Positions 22,583 through 33,800 of a stretch of 64,000 bases of DNA are shown here, in pieces (positions within the stretch are counted from its first letter, which is position 1; each line of letters begins with the position of its first letter). Location of the stretch: NCBI GenBank assembly GCA_943736015.1, contig OX031064.1:59689861-59753860 (forward strand). Reading direction: 5' to 3'. Source of the DNA: Tridacna crocea. Lineage: Eukaryota; Mollusca; Bivalvia; Cardiida; Cardiidae. The position numbers and the translations under genes were made by a program. The notes below the pieces were generated by a model that worked only from the letters and a program-made list of their open reading frames with translations, did not search any database and was not told where the DNA came from.

Positions 22583-22934
22583 TTAACCCTTTACCACACA
22601 AACCCTATTTTTAACAGCCCTGAGGTTGACTTTTATCACGTGTCATGATATTATCTAAAGTCTTATAGGAGCATTTAGGCTCACAGGACCTCCCATATTT
22701 CACAACCTGTTTTACTAAACAATGACGTGTTTTACAACCGTTAGAAAATGACTAGAAAATTGTGGAAAAAAAGCGAACATGCTGGTTACTAACATTTTCT
22801 CTTTTTTTCCGTGATGTTTTATACATCTTTCGGAACAAGTTCATATATTTTAGCAATATCTATATACATGTGTCGTCTGCAAATGCTTTCAATACTAACA
22901 AATCTAAAAATATGTCGTTTAGTAAATGATTAAA
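22583..22934. repeat. Family A MITE carrying extra internal sequence
   Basis: TTAACCCTTTACCACACAAA at the left and 'gtcgtttagtaaatgattaa' at the right, but 352 bp long instead of ~230. About 120 bp of foreign sequence near 22625-22740 separates the left end from the hairpin (about 22765-22812). Confidence 0.65.
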
Positions 22935-22939
22935 CCGTT

Positions 22940-23265
22940 TGATTTAACTCTCTACTCCATAGATACTCATTTATAAGCATTGCTTGTAGGAGCCTTTGAC
23001 GAGCAATTTCACCTTTTGTCACAATGTTTTCTTTGCTATCAAAACTGTGTCATATACACATAAGAAACAGCTTCATTCTTGCTGTTATTTAGAGTCAATT
23101 AGAGACACCATAGATATGTCTCTTGGGGTAAAGAGTTAAGAAATAATCTTTTTTTATCGTGAGTTATTGTTTAATAAACCACAGTTGTGAGTTATGAAGC
23201 ACTATAAACAATCCATAAGGACGATAGCCTAGACTTGATTGCTAGGTACATAAAGATTTTAAACG
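22940..23265. other. Degraded family A fragment and unassigned sequence
   Basis: 'ttttgtcacaatgttttc' near 23013 and 'ggggtaaagagttaa' near 23124-23138 are family-A-like. The rest is unassigned. Confidence 0.35.
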
Positions 23266-23269
23266 TTTT

Positions 23270-23840
23270 TCCCTTTATAATCCAATATAAAAATTGTGAC
23301 CCCCGTGGCAGGGTCAAATTTTACCACGGGGCTACAATTTAGGCACTCTTGGATACACATACTAGATAAAGATAAATGCCAAATTTGGTAGCTCTAGGTC
23401 CTGTGGCTGGGTGCCAGAAGAATTTTGAAGTTCCCTTTATAAGCCCATATAAAACTTGTGACCCCTGGGGCGGGATCAGTTTCGACCCCAGGGCTATTAC
23501 TTGAAGGAACTTGGTAGGGGTCGGCTAGATAAAGCTACATACCAAATTAGGCTGCAGTAGGCCTTATGGTTTCAGACAAGAAATTTTAAAAAAAATTCAA
23601 TAATTTCCGTTTTGTTGCCATAGCGACCAGAGTTTTTGAAGGTATCAAATTCTTTCAAGCAATTCTGAAGTGGACCATGGCAGGATCATTTCTGTAAAGT
23701 TTCATCAAAATTGGATGGGTGGTTTCAGAGAAGAGGATGTTTGGAATAAAAGTTTACGCACGGACGGATGGACAGACACACGATGGACACCATGTCATGC
23801 CATAATCCCGCTGGCCTTCGGCCAGTGGAGCTAAAAATGA
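23270..23840 (+). repeat. Mollusc-type intergenic repeat with 'ggccagtggagctaaaa' end
   Basis: Two similar units ('aaattgtgacccccgtggca' and 'aaacttgtgacccctggggc') are followed by 'gacggatggacagacacacg' and the terminal hairpin 'ctggccttcggccag'. I recognise this terminal arrangement from bivalve genomes; the transposon class is unknown to me. Confidence 0.55.
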
Positions 23841-24344
23841 TAGACTCTGACCAAAAGGGAAGAAGACATTGGTAATGTTATCAGTGTGAACACTTTGACC
23901 TGTAGAAAAATGATTACGTCAATGTAGGTCAACACTTTTGCCTTCGTCTTACTAAACATACAATTTTAGAGAGTTAATTTGAAAGCAGGGAGCCTTATCA
24001 TGTAGCTATTGTTGGATTAAGAGCTCATTCGCTAGATGGCTATCATTTTATAAATATATATTCGCGCAGATTATGTATCAGTTTACGGATATTCTGTTAC
24101 CCTCCTACCACCAGTACCACGGGAATGAGATATGCCTAAGAGGTCTGTCAGATTTGGCTCAAGGACAATTCCATATCATCGGTAAACCGACGATATGAGC
24201 CATGTTCAGGCAAGAGAGCATATGATGCGAATCCGTCTGTGATGTGTGATACCAACATAGTCATCACGTAATTAGAGTTCCATAAAGTCTTTTTTGTCTA
24301 TCAATTAATAAATTATGAAGTAGAATGATCCGATGATAAGCAGA

Positions 24345-24425
24345 AATTTGCAAAAAGTTTCGACTTAAGTCAGCATGCCCGGACTGCGCAGAGTAATCTG
24401 GATCAATATATTACGCAGATATATG
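24345..24425. repeat. Family D palindrome
   Basis: gtttcgacttaagtcagcat opposed to agtaatctggatcaatatat; imperfect. Confidence 0.5.
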
Positions 24426-24480
24426 ATACCTGCTATTCACAACGGTAGAAAGTATTTCAGAAGAAGACAAAGAATAATTG

Positions 24481-24717
24481 TCATTTGAATAAAAAGGTTT
24501 TATACCTGTCGAAAACTGGGCAGCAAGTATTATGTCCTAGATCAGTGTCAGGACAGAAAATGCATTCCAGGTGCAAAACCGGTTCATCGACCGATTCTGT
24601 TGTGCACTGAACAATTTGTACGTGTTTACTATCAGATAACAAAAACTGTTGGCCTACTGAAATGTCGTTGTCTGCACATGTCATACTCTTACAAGATTCG
24701 ACCTGTCTTTGACGCAT
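24481..24717 (-). CDS. Possible small cysteine-rich exon or ORF
   Basis: A minus-strand frame of 78 codons with seven cysteines at residues 9, 14, 38, 52, 55, 65 and 66 (pattern C-x4-C-x23-C-x13-C-x2-C-x9-CC). The closing CxxC...CCP arrangement recalls von Willebrand C-like small secreted proteins, but I cannot assign a family. The ATG has an in-frame stop two codons upstream and no signal peptide, so if real this is more likely an internal exon. A possible donor (gacag|gtataa) lies near 24506. The supposed acceptor lacks a good pyrimidine tract. No neighbouring exon was found. Confidence 0.25.
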   Translation of the reverse strand: MRQRQVESCKSMTCADNDISVGQQFLLSDSKHVQIVQCTTESVDEPVLHLECIFCPDTDLGHNTCCPVFDRYKTFLFK

Positions 24718-25044
24718 TACTCACCAATTGTTGGGGGAATTGTGGTACTAGACATGTGTAACCCGAGATGGAGATCGGAGTTCGAAATCGGACTTCGTAA
24801 CTTTATTAGAGGTTGTCTCAAAATTGACATATATAACATCATTATCCATTATTCAATACAGTCAAATACCTTTCGTGAATAATTACAAGAAAATTATTCG
24901 AATTAAGACAACATTTTTAAGGGAAATTTTCGTACCTCTAACCTGTGGGAACGATTTAAATCAAGGGGTATTATCGGTAATGAATCAGCATAAACACTAA
25001 ATAGTTTGTTATTCATAGCTGACAGGTTGGCGCGGATTTACAGA

Positions 25045-25260
25045 CTTCGCCGGTCCTTCGTTGCTCAGTCGTAAGGTGTTTTTTTAGTAACCTGGAGGCC
25101 TCACGTTCGAGGATCACTGGATCCACTTGAGACGGTACGGTGCACAGTTAATGTCCAAATATAAAAGAAAAAAGTCACCGTAGCGTCTCATTATTGAGAC
25201 TATCGCCGCGGTACGACTTAATTCATGTTGAAAGCGGCCCAAAACAGCTTTCTATAAATC
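25045..25260 (+). mobile_element. tRNA-headed mollusc SINE
   Basis: The tRNA-like head at about 25055-25122 (ttgctcagtcgtaagg; cctcacgttcgaggatcac) has near-match A and B boxes. The 3' end 'gccgcggtacgacttaattc' and 'gttgaaagcggc' matches the SINE tails elsewhere. The T-stem does not pair well, so it is not a functional tRNA. Confidence 0.5.
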
Positions 25261-26543
25261 AATGCAACATAGATTCGCCCCTGCAACCACAACAATTGTC
25301 AGATTTCGAACTGCTTATGCTGCATTTTTGGTCAGACACGATACCCACGACCTCCATGATTTATTGCATTGTTTTTGCATTACAATTATTTTCTGCGCTT
25401 TCATACGGTTTCGGTATGTTTATTTACCATCTTAGCGGTGTCGCACAAAACTTTAGCAACTCTGATCAAGATCTGCCACGATATAAATAAAAAATTAAGA
25501 CCTTTTTTATTAAGATAGTTTAGACTTGTTCTTCAGGTTTCGCAGATAAAACAGTGGAGCAGAAGTCCTTGCGACATTTTTTTTTTCAAATGAGACTCCT
25601 CTTGACTGCTACCATACGGAAAGGCGTGCAACCACTAGAGCTGTTGTACTCATGGTTAACTTAGCATCTAGAAATATTTAGGTTCAAGTAGTTCAACGTA
25701 GTAAATGCACTCTGAGCACATCTTTGAAAGGGCTTTGCGTACAAAAACTGAAACGAGTAGTAGGTTAACTCGTTACTTCCTGTCACAAAAGTGCGGCAGA
25801 CCACGGATTAAATGTAATCTTGTTAAAAGATAATAAAATGGTTACAAAAACCGAAATCAAAGCACTGACAGCGCTGCTGAAGTGTGGTGCGTTGAAATCG
25901 ACTCTTTTTTTTCAATCTCTGTAATGATCTCTTTTGTTTTACATATGGCAGAGAATTAATGTATGCTATATTAATAAATACTTTTATATCATTCTTCTTC
26001 AATCCTTAGATTATTTTCTATCCTTTCAAGAGACATATTACCTTTTAAGTCATAAATAAGATGCCGACTGCAAGTGCTATCAATTTGGACAGGTAAACAT
26101 TTTTTCTTCTGTGGTAAAAAATCAAAATTCCATGTTTTAATATTTTTAAGGCATTGTGGATATGTAGAGAATGCTGGTAATTGGGGGTATCTCCATTTCC
26201 AGAATTATTTCTAACCAAGCCAATCAACTGAACCATGTGTAAATTGTCGACGATAAATAGTTACAATTTTAACATGTTTACATTGTTCTGGTGTGTAGAA
26301 AAGTTTATGTCCGATGGGTTAATACTTGCTCAACAGTTATTCTTAATAGTGACACTCAGCTAAATATCGTCCTTCAAATTAGCCTACTAGTAACATGTAA
26401 CACTTGTAAGTGACCACATTTTTTATGTTTTTCAATACATGTATTGTGGAGATGTACATGCTTTTGTGTAACGCTTTCAAAACTTGCTTTGCTTATTGAA
26501 AGGTAAATCATGGACATGTAGAATACCAATAAACCCTATCACA
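25261..26543. other. Unassigned sequence with a faint family A trace
   Basis: No gene recognised. At about 26015-26325 there are decayed family A traces (tgccgactgcaagtgctatc; gaatgctggtaatt). Confidence 0.4.
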
Positions 26544-26747
26544 TATGACTTGCAACACGCGTAAAAGGGGCATTCGGACATTTGCGTAAAGTGTCGTCTC
26601 GGAACAGCCTGCGCAGTCCACGCAGGCTAATCCGAGACGACACTTTACTGCTATATTAGATTTTGTGCTACAGTAGACATGCGCAAGACAGAAAATATCA
26701 TTAAAACGGAAGGTGTCGTTCCCGATTAGCCTGCGGAGGCTGATCCT
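26544..26747. repeat. Family C element, copy 4, right end truncated
   Basis: Left end gcaacacgcgtaaaaggggc, first palindrome intact, second palindrome incomplete (gcggaggctgatcc) with the outer right end missing. Confidence 0.75.
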
Positions 26748-27004
26748 ACACTTCCTAGAATATTTATTTAGATATTGAAAAGTTTTCTGAAAAAAAAACA
26801 TCATGTTAAACTTTGGTATCAAGAAAATTTTACATTGATCAGATCATATTTCTACACAAGATTTCTCATTCGTGCAAATGGTGACATTCAAGATGAAATA
26901 ACCGTGATAGTTCTACCTATTTCTCGACATGTATAAAAACTTAATTCGCCAGTTGAATGAGCTCGGTAGTTTTTTTTACTTCTTACTTCACAAATTCTGA
27001 AATG

Positions 27005-27240
27005 AAACCTGCCTAGCCAGGTAGCTTGACCGTTTCTCATGTGCCTGACTCATGATCTTGTGGCTATTGGTTCGATACCCGGTTTTGGCATACTATATTT
27101 CCAGCAACTTTTAGCCTCTCACGTCCGATGCACATGAGAAAGGTAGTCAGCAGCTAATAAGAAATTTGTGTCAGTAGGGATGAGGGAGAGGAGATTCTTG
27201 AAGAAAATACCCCCGGTTACCTTCAGTCTGAAGGGATTGC
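27005..27240 (+). mobile_element. Probable tRNA-derived SINE
   Basis: A-box-like 'ggtagcttgaccg' and B box 'gttcgatac' (in ggttcgatacccgg) are about 55 nt apart. Downstream 'gagaaaggtagtcagcagct' resembles the central 'gaaagcagccag' segment of the SINEs. Acceptor and T arms do not pair. Confidence 0.4.
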
Positions 27241-27731
27241 TCCAAAATTGCTTTTGTGATTGGGCAAACAATCACAAAAATAACGCAAGAGGTTGTTCCC
27301 GAATCGGGGGTATTATTCCCCCGCCCCCATCCCCGGTATAATTTGTAGGCATTTGATAAGAAGATTTAGATCTGCGCTTCTATGAAAGTAGCAAAAACTT
27401 GGTGCGCTGCTCACTTTTAGGCTTTGCCTATATTCATGTTACGATTGAAATGATATTGAATGTAGCTTGAAAAACTAAACAGTTGTTTTATGATTGCCCG
27501 TTCTTTTAGTAAAAACAGTTATGTTTTTGCCTGTGGCCCTGAAAGGTGTTATGTGCTGAGGCCGATAAGTTCGCAGTGGAATGTCGAGTTCAAACCAAGA
27601 CCATCGGAAAGTCTACGGATCATTTGAAAAAGATGTATTGGGTCCTTCTCTTATCATTAACCACATGTCCATTCCCATAAGTCAAAACGTTTAATAACCT
27701 CTTTTAGTCTATTCGTCAAACATCAGGCGCA
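27241..27731. other. Unassigned sequence upstream of the ShK/mucin gene
   Basis: Short inverted motif near 27253-27330 (tttgtgattgggcaaacaat, cggggg...cccccg). No gene or repeat family recognised. Confidence 0.4.
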
Positions 27732-27739
27732 TATATAGG
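27732..27739 (+). promoter_or_regulatory. Candidate TATA box of the ShK/mucin gene
   Basis: TATATAGG in the context gcgcatatataggacc, 47-54 bp before the start codon. At the usual 25-30 bp spacing transcription would begin near 27762-27768, giving a 5' UTR of only about 20-25 nt. Confidence 0.45.
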
Positions 27740-27786
27740 ACCTGTTAGGCTGGTGACCTATTACTGGAAATATTAACAGTGAAAGC

Positions 27787-27886
27787 ATGTGCGACCGATT
27801 AATTCTGTTGATAGGCTTATGTGTGGGGACCCTCGGGCAGGCCCCACCCCTTCGTGTTACCAGTGCCCCTAACACTTTTGATCCAA
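27787..27886 (+). CDS. ShK/mucin gene exon 1 (signal peptide)
   Basis: ATG with A at -3, then a short hydrophobic stretch (MCDRLILLIGLCVG) and a likely cleavage after the Leu-Gly-Gln region near residue 18. The mature protein would begin in a Pro-rich segment. Ends CCA A|GTAAGT, phase 1, a consensus donor. Chosen as first exon because it supplies a signal peptide and fits the phase of all later exons. Confidence 0.8.
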
Positions 27887-30800
27887 GTAAGTTATTGATT
27901 TATTAAGATCGTGGTACTTTGGTTCCTACAGATCAGATTCGAACTCGTTTCTGCGCATGTCATATGCTTCGAAGATTTGACTGTTTGCTATGACGCATCG
28001 CTGGCGTCCAATATATCAGTAATACGCGCTATAAAGTAGCAATGGAGAAAATGGCTTTTATCAAAACGTTTGAGAAGAAATCAGGCCTTTTTTAGCTCCA
28101 GATTTCTCTGAACTTTTGATCATTGCTAAATGAATCGCACCAGGAAGCGTTTTATTGATTAAATGTTTTCTTTAGTTTGAAATTCAAAATAGCGATTGTC
28201 GCGTAAAAAAATTGTCTGGATCTGTATCCAGGATGCCCAGATTAGATAGATGTGTGTTTGTAGAATGCCATCTAGCTTGAGATAATGGAATCAAACTACA
28301 AACATTGTTTGGTTAGACCAACGTTTTCTGTCTGTATAATGGAATTAGTCATCGATACTGATTCAGAAGGCTGTTATACAACATAGACATTTATAGATCC
28401 ATGAATATTGTGGCGCTGCATGAACCTCGGCACTACATTTTTATTCGGTTTTGAAAAGTACCTATAGAGACAGCCATATTGTTAACTCCGCTCCTAGTCA
28501 TTTCGTAACTAGGTCATTTCATAACTAAGCCATTTCGTACCCACCTTTACTTTTCATTTGGTTATTTTGTAGTCACTTTCATAATTTCGTAACCACTTAG
28601 GTCAATTCATATCCTGTTTTTATTTTATTTTGTAAATTTAGAACCTAGTTTTAATAATATTTCCATGTGTTGGTTATCGAATGACAACTGATTTTGTACA
28701 TAGCTCGAGAACTGTATTTGTACACAGCTCCAGTTGAAACTATGTTAAATTTCGCCGAAGAATGGATGTGGTTGTTTTTTTATTATTATTTTCAGTTGTA
28801 TTCTACAGATTGTCTAGGATTTCTCAGTTCATTTCTCACCGAATTCTGCATAAATCTGCTTCGGTCAATTTTGAAATGCTGTAATGTACCTTATTTCAGA
28901 AACAATTGATTGGCGGCGCCATTGATGTTACGCTTCAATATTTTCGTGTTTTAATAATTTGTTTGATATCACCACGGTTCATGCAATTTCCTTCTTTAAC
29001 TCTTTAGCAAATGATAAAACTTTAGACTTGTCTAAATCAAAAGCATTTGCAGAGACAAAATTTGTGTGACCCAAAAAAGGAAGTTTGTTTTAGGGAAGGG
29101 TAGAAAACATTGTAGGAAAAAGAGAAAATGCTGGTTATCAGCATTTTCTCCTTTTCCAACAGTGCTTTCTAAAGGCCTCTATTGTAGGGTCGTGAAAACC
29201 AGGGATCGTTTGGTAAAGGGTTAAATGTGGAAAACATTTCGACCGGTTCCAAGTAAGCTAAGGTTTGTTTTTTCAAAAAAAGCTTTAATCTGGTGTCCGT
29301 CAGGGTAGTTTTTTCTATAAATTTCTTGCAATAATAAGAGAGATAGTTTGTAATCTTCTTTTATTCGTCATAGAAAGGTTTCATTCTGTTTGATAAGAAA
29401 ATTTATGTAAACAGGGAGTGGTGCTTAATGACACTGGTTTGCAGTGGAAGCAAGAACAATCTATCTAACATACTCTATCGTAAAGAAATAGTTCACCTTT
29501 GCCTCAGCTGCCATCCAAGTTCTGATTTTGATTGCTTTGCCCCTGGTTGCAACACTGAACGTTTTTTTTCGCACAATGTTCATTTGGGGTCCGCATGTAG
29601 TACTTTTCTAAATAACGTTCTCAGTGTTATGCTGCTGAATTTTCAAAAATTGTTCAAAGTAACATAACGTCTGATTGGCTAAATCATTTCGTTTAGCCAA
29701 TCAGAAGTTGTCTTACTTTCAAACTGAGAAGATTTTGGCGAAGAAGATCAGTAATGTCCTAAGAAATGGTTGGCGTATGTAGACCCAGATAGAAACGCAC
29801 TGACAGTCCAGGACTAGGGCTGAAACATAGTAACACACACGTCCACGTTGTATATTCCGTGTATGTATTGTTTATGTCTTGTTTTTCCACCAGACTGTCT
29901 GGACAAGTTGAACAACTGTTGGGACATGCCGGAGTCCAACTGCAGAGCACCTTACGAGCAGTGGGCAAGGGACAATTGTGCTAACAGATGTGGATATTGT
30001 GTGGGTATGTCAATAAAGCATTTGCAAAAAGTATCACCCAGGTCAGTCTGCGCAGACCGCCTAGGCTAACCTGTGTCGGAATTGTTTGCTATTGAATTTC
30101 TCAATTTTCTGCTTGTCAAAGGACTAGTCTAGCTCATTATCCAGTTTATTACTAGACAGAATATATTTTACTGATCCTTACCTATATGTATATGATGGCC
30201 AGTTTGCCAGGTATAATGTATAACAGAGATACATTATATCACCTCTCGCCAGAGAAAAAATTGCCTGCCGAAAAACTGCCCTTCCGCCCCCACCCCCCCC
30301 CCCAACCCATTGAAAACTATTCTCGCCCACTTTCATTTATATTTCTTTTTTTTACGAAACAAAAACTGATTCGGGGCACAGCTTCGTTTCTTTGTTTATT
30401 TTTATTCCCCCCCGCTTTTGTTAGTGCAGTCTGACACTGAGAATTCTTTACAGTAAATGATTAAAAACAGTCAAATAGATTAAACCTTTCAAAGGAATCA
30501 CATGTCCTAAACATGTGATAATAATAATAAATGTTTCTCATGTTTATAGAATATTCTGAAAACAGGTCACTGTATATTTTATCTACATAACACGGGCTGC
30601 AAGAAGGTGCAGTCTGATCTTGGATCTACATCGTCCGACTGTTGATTAAGCCTAAACGATAAGAAATTTTATTCGATTGTATTTTCAGCCGTTGAAAGAG
30701 AACGAGGTACTTTTTCGCGGCGAAGGACTTAATTGAATTCAGTTTTCTCATTGTGTAGAAAGAAAGATATAGAGCTATATTGACAAAGATCTGAAGTGAC

Positions 30801-33800
30801 CTGGCGTTTCTAGATAAAAATTTGAAAATATGTCAGAAAATTGTTATTAAGCAAGCATTTGACAACCTTGATAATATTTTTTTCTTGAAAAAAAGAATTA
30901 GCTAAAATTTTGTCGCAAAAGCCAAAGAATGTCGGATTATTTTTATCGGATGACTGTAGGCCTCCATATAATTGTTAGATTATAATGCGAAAGCTATGAA
31001 TTCATTAAAGAGACTGACACACTGCCTCTACTGATGTGTACGTCCTGCATAGAAACAGTTTCAGAAACACACAAACGACTTCCTAATTTCAGATATAAAA
31101 TTGAATCAAACTTACGCTTTTCCACGATATCCATTAATTTTGTTCTTGGAATACTATTATTACACATAAAAGCAAGAGAGATCATGTGATAGAAAATGCC
31201 AGATAATGAAAACAGTTTTCAGTATCTTAGTACCTGTATCTGGGTGATATTTTTTCCTTTTCCCATGTTTTGTACAGGACCTACGACTCCGAAACCCGAA
31301 TGCAAGAACAAGCTATCTAACTGTGAAGCCTACGACAAATCTGTTTGTACCAATCCTGACTACACGAAGTGGGTGGCTGACAATTGCAGATACTATTGTA
31401 GGATGTGTACACGTAAGTTTTGCAACGACCTTTCTGTTGTTGGTGGTGTTATAGTCCATATCCTCGGTTTACTTCAAAAACCACGTAACTACAGCTTTCG
31501 GCGATGTAGATGGTTTTGGCTGTGTTACTATGGTTATTTTGTCCCCTGTGGTGTCCATGGAGCGGTACATACATGGCGTGGATCTTCCAGTATTTGAGTT
31601 CTATAATACTGATATCTTTGGACAACTTTCGAAAACCACCGACCTTCCAGAAAGCCATAGTTATTAAACGTGTTCGAATCTGCCACAATTACAAGTTTCT
31701 AAATATATTCAGACCATATCTATCTCACAATCAGAAACCGTTTTGTGTTTTTTCTACTTTAGACCTAGACTAAGAGTGTTTGTACACTTCTTTCCCGACT
31801 GAGTTTTTGGACTTATCTGCGGCCACTTTTTTACAGTCACTTTTGACACCAATAAATTAAGCCTTGGGGAAAAGGGGGGGAGGGAGAGGGGAATGTGACC
31901 AGTTTCGGATTCGAACCTAGAACCCTGACTTTAAGGGCTGGTACTACTGCCACTCAGCTAAATAGGCCGCTCGACATCCACTTTACCGTTTATTAGCGGC
32001 AATCTTTATATAAAACTTATATTGAAATTTGAAAATATAGTCCACTGAAACCGGACAGTGTAAACCCAGTATTAGACTTTATGTTCTGTGCAGTCTGATC
32101 TTAATCTATGCCGTGCACCAAAGATCCTGTTTTTACCTATACGGCAATGATAGGTTTATACATACATAAATGTTTCGTTTATAATCTGTAGAGGAAGAAC
32201 TTGCCAGAATGGATGCCATGACCACAACAGTATCACCGCAAAGTAAGTGACTTATTTTCTCGCTGATATGAGCCTAGCACCTTAAAAAGTGGACTTAAAT
32301 ATGTCTGCAAAAAGTCCGCACAGGCTGACCTGTGTCGAAACTTTTCGCTTTTCAGCAAACCTTCTCCAGATCTCATGGCTATCTAAATTTAGATCTATAT
32401 AAGGGACACTCAGGCAGAAATGGGTTCAATATATCTCTATTATTCATTTTACTAAGAAATGTCGTCACCAAATTCTTCATCCTTAACTCATTACCAAAGG
32501 ACAATATTTCAGGCTTGTCCAAATTGAAAACATTTGCAGATGACAAAATAAAAGTGACTGAAAACTGGGACTTTGTTTTCTGGAGGCTTCTTTCTCAGGG
32601 TTGTCAAAAGTAGGAATTGTGTGGTAATGGGTTAAGATACGTTTTGTATAATAAAGGACTAGATCATAAGTAAGAATGGTATTTAAACATGTAGAAAATT
32701 CATCGACAGCAAAAAGTTTCGATCCGGGTCACCCTGCGCGGACTTCTCTGATTTCAAAGACCATACATAATTCATTATTATGTTGAATGAGGACTATTAA
32801 AATCAAATATTGGGTTAAAAGTCAAACCTTTAAGCAAATGATACCTTTTCGGTTGAAGGAAGACTACTCATGACAAAGTTTGGCTTATTTTTGTATAAGT
32901 GGTCTCCCTTTTATCATTAGGAGGAAGCAGGAGTAACGCCCCTTGACAGTAGGATGCATAGAGAGAAAAATCCTGTTGATATATCGAACAAGATTAAGGT
33001 TTTTCCTGAAAACTATAATTTTGAAATATCTCTAGCCTTTTACATTTAATTTCCAACATTACAATCAATTACATGTACCTCGATCTATATTCATGAACAT
33101 TCAAATGGAGTAGCGCGCAATCATAGGACGAACAAGCCATGGAACGAATTTATTTTGGAACAAAAAAGCCCAGGGTCAGTTGGCAAATTTGTATCATTGG
33201 TTTTGGTCTTTTTCTGTCTACATATTCTTTATATTTTGGTAATTTTGTACTTTCTTTGATCATTTCGTACCCACTTTGATAAATTCATAGCCAGAACCTA
33301 GTTTTATTACTATTTTCTTCTGTTGGTTCTCGAATGACAACTGCTTTTGTACATAGCTTCAACTGAAATTATGTTAAATTTCGCCGAAGAATGGCTGTGA
33401 TTGTGTCTTACCATTATTGATTCTTTTTTCTTTAAGTTTTAAGTAGCATTCTAAGGATTGTTTAGAACTTCTCAGTTTATTTCTCACCTAGTTCTGCATA
33501 AATTTACGTTGGTTAATTTGAATTACTATAATGTTCCTCAGTTCAGATACAACTGATTTGCGGCGCCATTGATGTTATGCATCAATATTTTCTTGATTCT
33601 CTTTAGATTGTAAAGACAAGGTTGATTGCCGTGCCTATGGAAGCAATGCTTGTTCAGATACATTTAAAGGATGGTCCAAGGATAATTGCCCGAACTATTG
33701 TGGATACTGTGTCGGTAAGTACCATTTTTTTTATTTCATGCTTACCTTTAGCTTATCGAGAAATATTGGTAAAATATCTGTCGATATTTAATGGTTACGA

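Noticed and set aside
25194..25490. 98-codon frame with a hydrophobic segment
   Set aside because: Its first part overlaps a SINE tail and no family or splice context supports it.
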